This document shows positions 50,958 to 59,942 of a stretch of DNA of 64,000 nt, one piece after another. Position 1 is the first letter of the stretch. Each line of letters begins with the position of its first letter. The stretch is from Anaeromyxobacter sp. Fw109-5 (GTDB lineage: Bacteria > Myxococcota > Myxococcia > Myxococcales > Anaeromyxobacteraceae). The position numbers and the translations under genes were made by a program. The stretch is taken from positions 3,171,001 through 3,235,000 of the forward strand of contig NC_009675.1 of assembly GCF_000017505.1 (NCBI RefSeq). Reading direction: 5' to 3'. The notes under the pieces are model-generated. The model ran no database searches. It was not told the origin of the DNA and worked only from the letters and a program-made list of their open reading frames with translations.

Positions 50958-51383
50958 TCAGCGCGCCGCCAGCGCCACGGGCCGGAGCTCGCCGACGCGC
51001 GCGATCACCTGCCCGGTCGCGTCGCTCGCCTCGAAGCGGACCGGGACCCGGACGCGGCGCGCGACCGGGACGCCCGCGAGATCCGTGGCGGGCGTCCATA
51101 CGCAGCGCGAGAGCGCCCCCCGGAACTGGGTGTCGAGGCCGCGCCCGACGTGCGCGTCGGAGGCGACTCCCCAGATCTCGCCGTCGGCCGAGACCGTGAA
51201 CTCCAGGGACGTCGTGTCCGGCAGGTGCCCGAGCATCGCGCGCGGGATCCGCATCGACTCCGCGAGGCAGCCGGGCCGCCGCTCCGCGGGACGGGACAGC
51301 GTGACCTGCGGCTCCTCGGCCGCGGCGAGTCCGGCCGCGAGCAGGACCCCCGCGATGGCGAGCTTGGTGAACGGGAGCGTCAT
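50958..51383 (-). CDS. secreted TonB C-terminal-like protein
   Basis: 141 residues with a Sec signal peptide (1-22). The mature part resembles the TonB C-terminal fold (LEFTVSADGEIWGVA...FRGALSRCVWTPA...RVRVPVRFE), without a membrane anchor or Pro-rich arm. Probably periplasmic; exact role unknown. Monocistronic. Confidence 0.75.
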   Translation of the reverse strand: MTLPFTKLAIAGVLLAAGLAAAEEPQVTLSRPAERRPGCLAESMRIPRAMLGHLPDTTSLEFTVSADGEIWGVASDAHVGRGLDTQFRGALSRCVWTPATDLAGVPVARRVRVPVRFEASDATGQVIARVGELRPVALAAR

Positions 51384-51459
51384 GGCTTCGTCCTCCTGAT
51401 GGACGGGGGCGCGAAGCGCGACGATGTGACGCGGGCGCGCGGGTTCCCCCGCGGGGACC

Positions 51460-52320
51460 TCAGCCGCGCTCGGTGAGGAGCACGCCCGCGAGCACCATCG
51501 CGCCGCCCGCGAGGAACGGTCCGGTGAGCCGCTCGCCGTACGCCGCCCAGGCGAGGAGCGCGGTGAGCACCGGCTGCAGGTTCGACCAGATCGCGACCCG
51601 GCTCGCCTGGGCCCGCGACAGCGCCCAGTAGTACAGCAGGTACGCCACGACGCTCGTCAGCACGACGAGGTAGCCGAGGCTCGCCCAGCCGAGCGGCGTG
51701 AGGCGCGTGAAGCGGTCCAGGTCGGAGAGCGCGAGCCCGATCGGCAGGTAGAGCAGCGTCCCCATCACCACCGCCGCGGCGGTCGCGACGACGGCGCCGT
51801 GGCGCTCGGCGTAGACCTTGCCTCCGACCGCGAAGATCGCCCAGGCGATGACGGCGAGCAGGATGAGCAGGTCGCCGGCGAGCATCCGCGACGAGCCGCC
51901 CAGCGAGACCGCCCCGCGGGCGCCGAGCACGACGAGGACGCCGGCGAAGGCGACCGTGATGCCGCCCACCTTGAGCGCCGTCGCGCGCTCACCGAGCCGC
52001 AGGCGCGCGATGAGGAACACGAAGATGGGCGTGAGCGCGTACAGGAGCGCGGCGTGGCCGGGCGTGGAGAGGGCGAGCCCGGCGAGGAAGAAGCCCTGGT
52101 TGAGCGGCACCGCCACGAAGCCGAGCACGGCGAGGCCGAGCAGATCCTTGCGAGGGATCCGCGCGCGCCTGCGCCAGAGGATCGCGCCGAACACGAGCCC
52201 CGCGAGCGTGAAGCGCGCGAGCGCGACCTCCCACGGCGGCAGCTCGTCGAGCAAGCGCTTCGCCGCGAGGTAGGTCCCGGCCGAGATGGCCGAGTGGAGG
52301 AGCATCACGAGGTGGACCAC
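51460..52320 (-). CDS. EamA/DMT-family transporter
   Basis: 286 residues, ten predicted TM helices in two EamA repeats. The first repeat ends with LRLGERATALKVGGITVAFAGVLVV and the second with AAYGERLTGPFLAGGAMVLAGVLL, the usual E-R-x-T end of each half. Starts at GTG 52320. Likely exports a small metabolite; the substrate cannot be inferred. Confidence 0.9.
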   Translation of the reverse strand: MVHLVMLLHSAISAGTYLAAKRLLDELPPWEVALARFTLAGLVFGAILWRRRARIPRKDLLGLAVLGFVAVPLNQGFFLAGLALSTPGHAALLYALTPIFVFLIARLRLGERATALKVGGITVAFAGVLVVLGARGAVSLGGSSRMLAGDLLILLAVIAWAIFAVGGKVYAERHGAVVATAAAVVMGTLLYLPIGLALSDLDRFTRLTPLGWASLGYLVVLTSVVAYLLYYWALSRAQASRVAIWSNLQPVLTALLAWAAYGERLTGPFLAGGAMVLAGVLLTERG

Positions 52321-52361
52321 GGGCGTCCTGGGCGGTTGCGGGTGCGGACTCTAATCGAGGG

Positions 52362-53405
52362 CTACGCCGGGCGCATCCCCGCCCGCCGGGCGAGCTCGTC
52401 GAGCGCCCAGCGTGCCGCCGCCCGGACGCCCTCGTGCGGGCTCGCGAGGTGGGCGCGCACCGCCTCGAGCCGGCGCGGATCCCCCTCGCGACCCGCCGCG
52501 AGGAGCGCGTTCCGCACGAGGCCGTCGTGGCGCGCGCGGGCGAGCGCGGTGCCGTAGAAGCGGCGCCGGTACTCCTCCTCGGTGAGCGCGAGGAGCTCGT
52601 CGATGCCGAGCGCCGTCTGCTCGGGCCTCGGCGCGAGGCCGGGGTCGACGGCGGCGTCGGGGTGGCGGTTCCAGGGGCAGACCGTCTGGCACGCGTCGCA
52701 GCCGAACACCCAGCGCCCGAGCCGCCCGGCGAGCTCGTCCGGGACGGCGCCGCGGCGCTCGATGGTCCAGAACGAGATGCAGCGGCGCGCGTCCACGAGC
52801 CCGGGCGCCGGGATCGCGCCGGTGGGGCACGCCGACAGGCACGCGTCGCAGCTGCCGCAGCGCTCCGGGTGCGGGGCGTCGGGCTCGAGCTCGCGATCGA
52901 GGAGCACCGTCGCGAGCAGCACCCAGCTCCCGTAGCGCTCCGTGATGAGGCAGCCGTTCTTGCCCACCCAGCCGAGGCCGGCCCGCTCCGCCCAGGCCTT
53001 CTCCATCACCGGCGCGAGGTCGCTCGACGCGAACGTGCGCACCTCCGGGTCGCGCGCCCGCAGCTCGGCGACGAGCCCCTTCAGCTTCCCCCTCATCACC
53101 GCGTGGTAGTCGCGGCCTCGCGCGTAGCGGGCGACCTCGCCCGCCCCCGCGGGCGGCTCCGCGCCGGCGCCGTCGTAGCCGAGCGCGAGCGCGACGACGC
53201 TCCGGGCGCCGGGCAGGAGCCGCGACGGATCGAGCCGCTCCTCCCGCTGCGTCCGCAGCCAGACCATGTCGGCCTCGGCGCCGGCGGCGAGCATCCGGTC
53301 GAGCGGGCCGGGGTCGAGCCGCTCCGCGCGGGCGATGCCGCAGGCCGCGAACCCGCAGCGGCGGGCGGCGTCCTTCACGGAGGCGGCGTCGAGGGGCTGG
53401 CTCAC
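52362..53405 (-). CDS. queG: epoxyqueuosine reductase QueG
   Basis: Last step of queuosine synthesis in tRNA; a cobalamin and Fe-S enzyme. 347 residues. The two [4Fe-4S] sets are CGSCDACLSACPTGAI and FGCDACQTVCPWN, with CISFWTIE between. RGRDYHAVMRGKL, and GLGWVGKNG, are conserved. A C-terminal HEAT-like helical part (about 290-340) is normal for the family. Confidence 0.95.
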   Translation of the reverse strand: MSQPLDAASVKDAARRCGFAACGIARAERLDPGPLDRMLAAGAEADMVWLRTQREERLDPSRLLPGARSVVALALGYDGAGAEPPAGAGEVARYARGRDYHAVMRGKLKGLVAELRARDPEVRTFASSDLAPVMEKAWAERAGLGWVGKNGCLITERYGSWVLLATVLLDRELEPDAPHPERCGSCDACLSACPTGAIPAPGLVDARRCISFWTIERRGAVPDELAGRLGRWVFGCDACQTVCPWNRHPDAAVDPGLAPRPEQTALGIDELLALTEEEYRRRFYGTALARARHDGLVRNALLAAGREGDPRRLEAVRAHLASPHEGVRAAARWALDELARRAGMRPA

Positions 53406-53553
53406 GCGGGGTCCTTCTTAATCCAGTATCGCTCCTGGTTCCCCCGAGCCTGCCGGATCTCCGCGAGCCGGAGCGGCGCGCGCGATCGAGCGATCGACCC
53501 TGGGTGTGGCCGAAAACTGGCGATATCGATCGGCCGCCCTACGATTCGCCGAT

Positions 53554-54402
53554 ATGGCTCGACGCCTCGATCTTCACGCGTGGGATGGGCTGCCGAACAC
53601 GGCTGAGCAGGGGAAGGGATGGGCGCTCGTGCAGGGGGACTGCATCGAGGCGCTCGAGGCGCTGCCCCCTCACTCGGTGGACGTGGCCTTCGCCGATCCC
53701 CCGTACATGCTCTCGAACGGCGGCACCACCTGCCAGAGCGGCCGGCGCACCAGCGTGAACAAGGGGCAGTGGGACGCCTCCCGCGGCGTCGTCGAGGACC
53801 ACGCGTTCCAGACGCGCTGGCTCACGGCGGTGCGGCGGGTGCTGAAGCCGAGCGGCACGCTGTGGGTGTCGGGCACGCAGCACGTGATCTTCTCGATCGG
53901 GTTCGCGATGCAGGAGCTCGGCTATCACCTGCTCAACACGATCACCTGGTACAAGCCGAACGCCTCGCCCAACCTGGCCTGCCGCTTCTTCACGCACTCC
54001 ACCGAGATCCTCCTCTGGGCGAGCCCGATGAGGACGCGGCCGCTCGGTCACCGCTTCAACTACAAGGCGATGAAGGCGGAGAACGGCGGCAAGCAGATGC
54101 GGGATCTCTGGCAGATCCCGGCGCCGGAGGGCGACCAGGTCGTCTGGAGCGTGCCGACGCCCGGCCCGCGAGAGAAGGTCCACGGCCGTCACCCCACCCA
54201 GAAGCCGCTCGCGCTGCTCGAGCGCGTCCTCGCCTCGAGCGCGGCGGCCGGCGACCTGGTGCTGGATCCGTTCTCGGGCTCGGGCACCACCGGCGTCGCA
54301 GCGGTCAAGGCAGGATGCCGCTTCCTGGGCCTCGAGCGGGACCCGGCCTACGTCGATCTGGCGGCCAGGCGCATGCGCGCCGCCCAGCTCGACCCGGAAT
54401 GA
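53554..54402 (+). CDS. beta-class DNA methyltransferase, orphan
   Basis: Transfers methyl to adenine N6 or cytosine N4. 282 residues from ATG 53554 (GTG 53506 is possible). DPPY is at 48-51, followed by MLSNGGTTCQSG, VNKGQWD and RVLKPSGTLWVSG. The SAM-binding DPFSGSGTTGVAAVKAG comes after, so the order is beta (RsrI/DpnA-like). HPTQKPLALLERVL is conserved. No restriction enzyme is beside it; a regulatory methyltransferase is likely. The target site cannot be predicted. Confidence 0.9.
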   Translation: MARRLDLHAWDGLPNTAEQGKGWALVQGDCIEALEALPPHSVDVAFADPPYMLSNGGTTCQSGRRTSVNKGQWDASRGVVEDHAFQTRWLTAVRRVLKPSGTLWVSGTQHVIFSIGFAMQELGYHLLNTITWYKPNASPNLACRFFTHSTEILLWASPMRTRPLGHRFNYKAMKAENGGKQMRDLWQIPAPEGDQVVWSVPTPGPREKVHGRHPTQKPLALLERVLASSAAAGDLVLDPFSGSGTTGVAAVKAGCRFLGLERDPAYVDLAARRMRAAQLDPE

Positions 54403-54447
54403 GGTAGACTCCGCGCCCCTCGCGGTGTCGACCTAGGAACGCTTCCG

Positions 54448-55311
54448 GTGGATACACTCACACCCGTGACACCTTCTGCGGCAGAGGCGCTCGCTCCACT
54501 GCTGGGCCTCGTCGCGTTCCTCCTCTCGACGCTGGTCTACTACTCGATCAAGGCCGCGATCTTCGGGCGCAAGCGCGAGGCCTACATCGAGAATCGCCAG
54601 CGGTCGATCCTCGCCAAGCTGTTCCAGGAATGGTGGATCTGGCTCTGGACGCCGGTCGAGCGGTTCTGCCTGCGGCTGAGGCTCTCCCCCGACGCCATCA
54701 CGACCGCGGCGACCTTCGTCGTGGCGGTCTCGGCCGTGCTCATCGCCTCCGGCCACTTCTCCAGCGGCGGCTGGGTGTTCCTGGCGGGCTCGAGCTTCGA
54801 CTTCATCGACGGACGCGTGGCGCGCGCCACCGGCCGGGTGAGCCGGGCCGGAGCGTTCCTCGACTCGACGCTCGACCGCGTCGGTGAGCTGTTCGTGTTC
54901 GGCGGGCTCGCCGTCGCGTACCGGCAGTCGTGGGTGCTCTTCGCCGCGCTCCTCGCGGCGGGGGCTGCGACCCTCGTCTCCTACGCGCGCGCCCGCGGCG
55001 AGGCGGTGAACGCCGGCGACACCGTCAAGATCGGGGGCATGCAGCGGCCGGAGCGGATCGTCCTCACCGGCATCCCCTGCGCGCTCTCCCCGATCTCCGA
55101 CCTCCTGTTCGGCGCGGGCGCGGGCCGCAACGTGGTCGCGGGCGCCCTCACGGTGCTCGCGGTGCTCACCACGCTGACCGCGATCCGCCGGACCTGGTCC
55201 ATCTACCACGCGCTGCGCCTGCAGGACCCGACGCCCGCCCAGCCCCCCTTCCGCCTCGCCGACGTGTTCGGGCTCGAGAGCGCGCGCAGCAAGAAGAAGG
55301 CGGCGCGGTAG
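54448..55311 (+). CDS. CDP-alcohol phosphatidyltransferase family protein
   Basis: Membrane phospholipid head-group transfer from CDP-diacylglycerol. 287 residues starting at GTG 54448. The signature DxxDGxxAR-x8-G-x3-D-x3-D is complete in DFIDGRVARATGRVSRAGAF and DSTLDR. Six or so TM helices. The alcohol substrate (inositol phosphate, glycerol phosphate or other) is not told by sequence. The C-terminal tail is Lys/Arg-rich. Confidence 0.9.
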   Translation: MDTLTPVTPSAAEALAPLLGLVAFLLSTLVYYSIKAAIFGRKREAYIENRQRSILAKLFQEWWIWLWTPVERFCLRLRLSPDAITTAATFVVAVSAVLIASGHFSSGGWVFLAGSSFDFIDGRVARATGRVSRAGAFLDSTLDRVGELFVFGGLAVAYRQSWVLFAALLAAGAATLVSYARARGEAVNAGDTVKIGGMQRPERIVLTGIPCALSPISDLLFGAGAGRNVVAGALTVLAVLTTLTAIRRTWSIYHALRLQDPTPAQPPFRLADVFGLESARSKKKAAR

Positions 55312-55522
55312 GCCCTCCGTCCCTCCGCGCCGGCCGTTCCCGCCCCGCGAGCGGGCAGATCGGCCGCCCGCCACGAGCGCCCATCGTTAAGATCGAGGGG
55401 GAGGGGCGCTCCAGCCGGCGCCCCGGACACCATCGAATGCGCTCGACGCCTGACCTTACACCCTTCACCGACCGGCGCGCGGCGATTGCCGCCCCCCTGG
55501 TCGCATGGTAGGAGGGGGAGCC

Positions 55523-56617
55523 GTGAGAGGCCCGCCCCCCCGCCACCCCGACGAGCAGCGGGAGCAGCTCCCAGCCGTCGAGGGCGTGATCGCCGACGCC
55601 GCCGAGCTCCGGCCCGGGAACCGCGTCGTGTACCCGAACCAGGGCGTCTGCGAGGTCGTGGGCGTCGAGGAGAAGGACATCGCCGGGCAGAAGCTCCAGC
55701 TCGTGCGGATGCGGCGCGAGGAGGATGGCGCCGCGGTCCTCGTCCCCAGGAACAAGGTGCCGTCCATCGGGCTCCGCCGCGTCGCCACGGGCGAGCAGAT
55801 CGAGGGCGTGTTCCACTTCCTCGCGGCGCAGTTCGAGGATCCCGAGCTCGACTGGAAGGTGCGCCACCGCGACAACGCCGATCGGCTCATCGCCGGTGGC
55901 GTGCTCGGCGTGGCGGAGGTCGTGAAGGGGCTCCACTCGCTCTCGCGCATCCGCCCCCTGCCCGCGAAGGAGCGCGAGCAGTACGACAACGCCCGCCACC
56001 TGCTCGTGCACGAGGTCGCCGTGTCCCTCGGCGTCCCGCCCGCGCTCGCGGAGGACTACATCGACTACGCGTTGATGCCGCCCGCCGGCGTCAAGTTCGA
56101 CCTGAAGCCGCCGCCGACGCCGGTCCTCCTCCCCTCCCGACCGAAGCGCCGCCGGCCCGCTGCGGCCGAGGAGGAGGGCATCGAGGATCTCGGGCTCGGG
56201 GAGCTGGGCCTTGGTGAGCTCGAGCTCGGCGAGGCGCTCGAGGGCGTGCCCGAGGTCGGCGAGGCCGCGGAGCCGGGCGCGGAGGCAGAGGGCGCGGAGG
56301 GCGCACCGGCCGAGGAGGGCGCCGAGGCCGCGCCGGAGGAGGCGGAGGCCGAGGAGGAGGCGGCGGCCCCCGCGCGGAAGGCGCGCAAGGCAGCGGCTCC
56401 CCGGGCCGAGAAGCGCGAGGCGAAGCCCGCCTCCGCGAAGGAGCCGCGCAAGAAGCCCGAGAAGCCCGAGAAGGCCGAGAAGCCGGAGAAGCCGGCCAAG
56501 CACGCCAGGGCCGAGAAGAAGCCGGCCGCGAAGAAGGCGCCGGCGAAGAAGGTCGAGAAGCCGGCGAAGAAGCCGGCCGCGAAGCCCGCGGCGAAGCGCG
56601 GAGGAAAGAAGAAGTGA
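55523..56617 (+). CDS. carD: CarD-type regulator with histone H1-like tail
   Basis: 364 residues from GTG 55523, preceded by AGGAGGGGGA; the ATG 18 bases earlier lies within that site. The N-terminal CdnL-like RNA-polymerase-binding domain (about 28-190) has PGNRVVYPNQGVCEVVGVE and a helical bundle. Then a Glu/Ala/Gly-rich acidic stretch (about 215-280), and a basic Lys/Pro/Ala tail (about 280-364) with KPEK and PAAKK repeats. M. xanthus CarD has AT hooks (RGRP) there; none are seen here, so the tail is H1-like. Overlaps the next gene by four bases (GTGA). A global transcription regulator by family. Confidence 0.93.
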   Translation: MRGPPPRHPDEQREQLPAVEGVIADAAELRPGNRVVYPNQGVCEVVGVEEKDIAGQKLQLVRMRREEDGAAVLVPRNKVPSIGLRRVATGEQIEGVFHFLAAQFEDPELDWKVRHRDNADRLIAGGVLGVAEVVKGLHSLSRIRPLPAKEREQYDNARHLLVHEVAVSLGVPPALAEDYIDYALMPPAGVKFDLKPPPTPVLLPSRPKRRRPAAAEEEGIEDLGLGELGLGELELGEALEGVPEVGEAAEPGAEAEGAEGAPAEEGAEAAPEEAEAEEEAAAPARKARKAAAPRAEKREAKPASAKEPRKKPEKPEKAEKPEKPAKHARAEKKPAAKKAPAKKVEKPAKKPAAKPAAKRGGKKK

Positions 56618-57159
56618 TCCGCGTCGTCACGATCGACAAGATCGATCCCGCCGACATGGCGTTCCTCACGGCCACCCTGTACCGGGCGTTCGGCCTCGGG
56701 ACCGAGCACGCGGGCGACCGCCCCATGCCCCAGGACGCCGAGGAGAAGGACGGCCGCGTCGACGCCGTGAAGTTCCTGCAGGAGGTCGCGCCCGTCCGCA
56801 CCTTCGCGGACGACAAGGTGCTCTACATCACCGCCGCGCCGCTGGCGCTCCCGCCCGGACCGCTCGGTGAGCCGCCGTGCTGGGGCTTCGCCCAGTACGG
56901 CGGCGAGCGGGCGGTGATCAGCCTCTCGCGGCTCCCCGCGCGCGGCGTGACCGAGGCGTCGATCGAGATCTGGCGCCGCAGGCTCGCCCGCGAGGCGATC
57001 CACGCGATCGGCCACCTCTGGGACCTGCACCACTGCTACGACGCGAAGTGCGCGATGCACCCATCGTGGTCACCCGCGCTGCCCGCGAATCCCGAGATGG
57101 AGCTGGACGCGTTCTGCCGCGAGAAGAGCGAGCGCCGCATCCGGCTCGCCAAGACGTGA
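56614..57159 (+). CDS. carG: CarG-like archaemetzincin homologue without catalytic Glu
   Basis: 181 residues from GTG 56614, translationally coupled to carD. The zinc motif of archaemetzincins, HExxHxxGxxHC-x4-CxM, is read here as H130-A131-I-G-H134, D137, H140-C141, C146, M148, with C168 later. Ala replaces the catalytic Glu and Asp the Gly. In M. xanthus the carD neighbour CarG is a zinc-bound, non-proteolytic partner of CarD; location and motif support the same role. The metal site should remain, but peptidase activity is unlikely. Confidence 0.88.
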   Translation: MIRVVTIDKIDPADMAFLTATLYRAFGLGTEHAGDRPMPQDAEEKDGRVDAVKFLQEVAPVRTFADDKVLYITAAPLALPPGPLGEPPCWGFAQYGGERAVISLSRLPARGVTEASIEIWRRRLAREAIHAIGHLWDLHHCYDAKCAMHPSWSPALPANPEMELDAFCREKSERRIRLAKT

Positions 57160-57172
57160 TCCTCCACCGAGC

Positions 57173-58189
57173 GTGACCGGGGACCCCGACAGTCCGGGCA
57201 CCCGCGGCGCCGGACTCGCGCGCCGGGTCGCCGCGGGCGCGGTGCGCGGCGCCGCGGCGGGCCTCGCGCGCGGCCGCGCAGGCCTCGCCCGCGCCTGGCG
57301 CCGCCGCCCTCCCCTCCCGCGCGCCACCGCGATCGCCTTCGCGGCCGGGGCCGCCGCGCTGGGTGCCCACGGGATCCTCTTCCAGGCCGGCCTCCCCGCA
57401 CGCCTTCCATCGCGGCTGGACTGGACCGCCGCGCGCGTGCTGCTCGAGCGCGACGCCCGGCCTGGCGACGCGGTCGCGCTCGCGCCCGCGTGGGTCGAGC
57501 GCGCCCGGGAGGTCCTGCCGCCCGGCCTCCCCGTGCTCGCCCGCGCCGGTCGCGGCGAGGACCTCCCCGGCGTCCGGCGGGTGTGGCTCGTCTCGCTCCC
57601 GCGCGCGCCCGGCTACGACTGGAGCACGGAGGTCGCGCTCGTCTCGCGCGCCGCCCGCTCGACGCCGGCGCAGAGCCTCGGCGCGCTCGAGGTGACGCGC
57701 CACGAGCTCGCCCGCCCTACCCTGCCCCTCGCGTTCCTCCCGGACCGGCTCGCGCAGGCCGAGGTCTCGCTGGGCGGCGCGCCCTGCGCGGCGGACGGCG
57801 CCGCGTTCGTCTGCGGGCCTGCCGGCCTCCGCGTCGAGCGCACGGTGCGCGAGGTGGACGGAGTGCCGCGCCCCTGTCTGTCGGCGTCGCTCGACGCGCC
57901 GCCCGGCGCACCGCTCGCGCTCGCCTTCCCGGGCGTGCCGCTCGCGCGCGCGGTCCGAGGCCACGCCGGCGTCGCCGGGGGGCGCGGGACCTCCCCCGGC
58001 GCGTCGGTGCGGATCGCCGTCCACGTGGATGGCGAGGAGGCTGGGGCCGCCGAGGTCGCCGCCGGCCCGTTCGAGCCCTTCGAGATCGACACCGCGCACC
58101 TGCCCCCCGGCTTCCACCTGGTGACGCTCGTCCTCACCTCGCCCGGCGCGCCCGGCACCCTCTGCCTCGACGCGGAGACGCTCCCGTGA
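57173..58189 (+). CDS. membrane-anchored envelope protein, unknown function
   Basis: 338 residues from GTG 57173, 13 bp after carG. The N-terminus is Arg/Ala/Gly-rich and then has one TM helix (about 43-65). The rest is soluble, beta-rich and probably periplasmic, with a late FEIDTAHLPPGFHLVTLVL segment. Its stop overlaps the next start (GTGA), so it probably acts with the following membrane glycosyltransferase-like protein. I do not recognise the family. Confidence 0.7.
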   Translation: MTGDPDSPGTRGAGLARRVAAGAVRGAAAGLARGRAGLARAWRRRPPLPRATAIAFAAGAAALGAHGILFQAGLPARLPSRLDWTAARVLLERDARPGDAVALAPAWVERAREVLPPGLPVLARAGRGEDLPGVRRVWLVSLPRAPGYDWSTEVALVSRAARSTPAQSLGALEVTRHELARPTLPLAFLPDRLAQAEVSLGGAPCAADGAAFVCGPAGLRVERTVREVDGVPRPCLSASLDAPPGAPLALAFPGVPLARAVRGHAGVAGGRGTSPGASVRIAVHVDGEEAGAAEVAAGPFEPFEIDTAHLPPGFHLVTLVLTSPGAPGTLCLDAETLP

Positions 58190-59808
58190 TCGGGCTCCCG
58201 CGAACCCAGCCCGGTCCGCGGGCCCTGGCCGCCGCCGCAGCGCTCGCGACCTGCGCCGCGCTCGCGCCGCTGGCGCACGCCCCTGGGATTTCCCGTGACG
58301 AGGGCCGCGTGATGGGAGGCGCGGTGGGGGAGGTGCGCGCCGCGCCGCTCGCGCCGCTGCCGACCCCGGACGTCACCGCGCCGGAGCCACCGCTCGGGCG
58401 CGCGGCGGCGAGGACCGCGCACGGGCTCTTCTCCCGGCTGGGCGCGGGCCACGTGCGCTCCCTCCGGCTCGGCACGGTGGCCTTCGCGGCGGGCCTCTCG
58501 GCGCTGCTCGCGATCGCGGGGCACGGGCTCGCCGGCGGCGCCGGGGCGATCCTGGCGCTGCTGCTCTTCTGGCTCGTGCCGCGGCACCTTCACGCCGGAC
58601 TGCTCGCGACCCCGGACGTCGCCGCGGCGGCGCTGTGGCTCGCCACGGCCTGGGCCTACCGGCTCGCGCAGCGGGCGGAGCGCCCCGCGACGCGACGGGC
58701 GGCGGCCGCCGGCGCTGGGCTCCTGCTCGGCGCCGCGCTCACCGCCCGCACCGACGCCTGGCTCCTCCTCGCCGCGCTCGCGCTGCACGCCCTCGTCGCG
58801 CCCCGCCTCGCGGGACCGTCGCGCCCCGCAGAGGAAACCGCCGCGCAGGGTTCACCCGCCGCCCGCGGGCGCGGGGGGCTGCTCGCGCTCGCCGCGATGG
58901 CCCTCCTCGGCCCGGCGCTCCTCGTCGCCTCCTGGCCCTGGCTCTGGGCCGACGTCCCCGCGCGGCTCGCCGCGGCGTTCGCGCCGGGGCGCGCGCCGGC
59001 GTCGGGTGCGTGGGACTTCCTCGGCGCAGCGCTCGCCGGCCGCCCGCCGGCGCGCTACGCGCTCGTGGTGACGTCGCTCACGCTGCCCGCGGCGGTCCTG
59101 TGGACGTACGGGGGCGGCCTGCTGCACGCCCTCGCCCGCGCGGTTCGCGCGCTCGCCCGCCGCGATATGGATGCGCGCGACGACCTGCTCCTCGCGCTCG
59201 CCGCGGCCGCGCCGTTCGTCGCCTCGACCGCGGGGGTCGCGCCGCTCGCCGCGGGAGTTCGCCCGTGGCTGCCGGCGATGCCCTTCCTCGCCCTGCTCGG
59301 CGCGCGCGCGCTCGTCGTGGCCGCCTCCTGGGCCTGGGCGGCGCGGCGGGGCCCGCTGCTCGCCGCCCTGGCGGTGCTCGTGCTCTGGCCGGCGCTCCGG
59401 CAGACGATCCACGCGTTCCCGGCGGGCGCCTCCGCGTGGAACGAGCTCGCCGGCGGCGCGCCCGGGGCCGCCTCCCTCGGCATGCAGCGGCAGGACGGCG
59501 GCGAGGCGGCGGCCGCCGTGCTCGACCTGGTCAATGAGCGCTCGCGCCGCGGCGCCCGGATCTGGTGGCCGCGCACGGCGCCCGAGGCCGTGAACGCCTG
59601 GACGCGCGACGGGCGGCTGCGGGCGGACCTCTCCCGCGCCGACGGACCCGAGCTGGCCGATCTCGCGGTCGTCGCGCTCGACGGGGCGAGCCGGGACGAC
59701 GAGTACCGCGCGTGGGCGGCCCTGCGGACGGCGCGGGCGTCCGCCGGCGCGTATCTCGACGAGGTGCCCCTGGTCCTCGTCTATGCCCGCGGCGGCGCCT
59801 GGCGCTGA
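58186..59808 (+). CDS. ArnT/PMT-like membrane glycosyltransferase candidate
   Basis: 540 residues from GTG 58186, overlapping the previous stop by four bases. About 10-12 TM helices, with an acidic pair in the first outer loop (ISRDEGRVMGG), as in GT-C enzymes using lipid-linked sugars (PMT_2/ArnT). The C-terminal part (about 430-540) is soluble and Ala/Arg-rich. Substrate and acceptor unknown; the GT-C call rests on topology and the acidic loop. Confidence 0.7.
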   Translation: MIGLPRTQPGPRALAAAAALATCAALAPLAHAPGISRDEGRVMGGAVGEVRAAPLAPLPTPDVTAPEPPLGRAAARTAHGLFSRLGAGHVRSLRLGTVAFAAGLSALLAIAGHGLAGGAGAILALLLFWLVPRHLHAGLLATPDVAAAALWLATAWAYRLAQRAERPATRRAAAAGAGLLLGAALTARTDAWLLLAALALHALVAPRLAGPSRPAEETAAQGSPAARGRGGLLALAAMALLGPALLVASWPWLWADVPARLAAAFAPGRAPASGAWDFLGAALAGRPPARYALVVTSLTLPAAVLWTYGGGLLHALARAVRALARRDMDARDDLLLALAAAAPFVASTAGVAPLAAGVRPWLPAMPFLALLGARALVVAASWAWAARRGPLLAALAVLVLWPALRQTIHAFPAGASAWNELAGGAPGAASLGMQRQDGGEAAAAVLDLVNERSRRGARIWWPRTAPEAVNAWTRDGRLRADLSRADGPELADLAVVALDGASRDDEYRAWAALRTARASAGAYLDEVPLVLVYARGGAWR

Positions 59809-59942
59809 GAGGGCTGTCCAGAGCTCCCCTCCCGTCGCCGGGCGAACGATCCGCTGCGCATCGCTGCGTTGCTTGCGTCTCGCCTAACAACCCTGCGAGC
59901 GGCGCGCTTGCCCGCCCGCCTCCCGCGCGCTAGGAGCTGCCC

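Noticed and set aside
56391-56617. Lys/Ala/Pro tail of CarD as a separate histone-like gene
   Set aside because: It is in frame with the CarD domain, has no start of its own, and domain-plus-tail is the expected CarD layout.
59809-59942. Possible terminator or small RNA after the GT-C-like gene
   Set aside because: No stable stem with a T tract found by eye and no promoter; nothing to support a feature.
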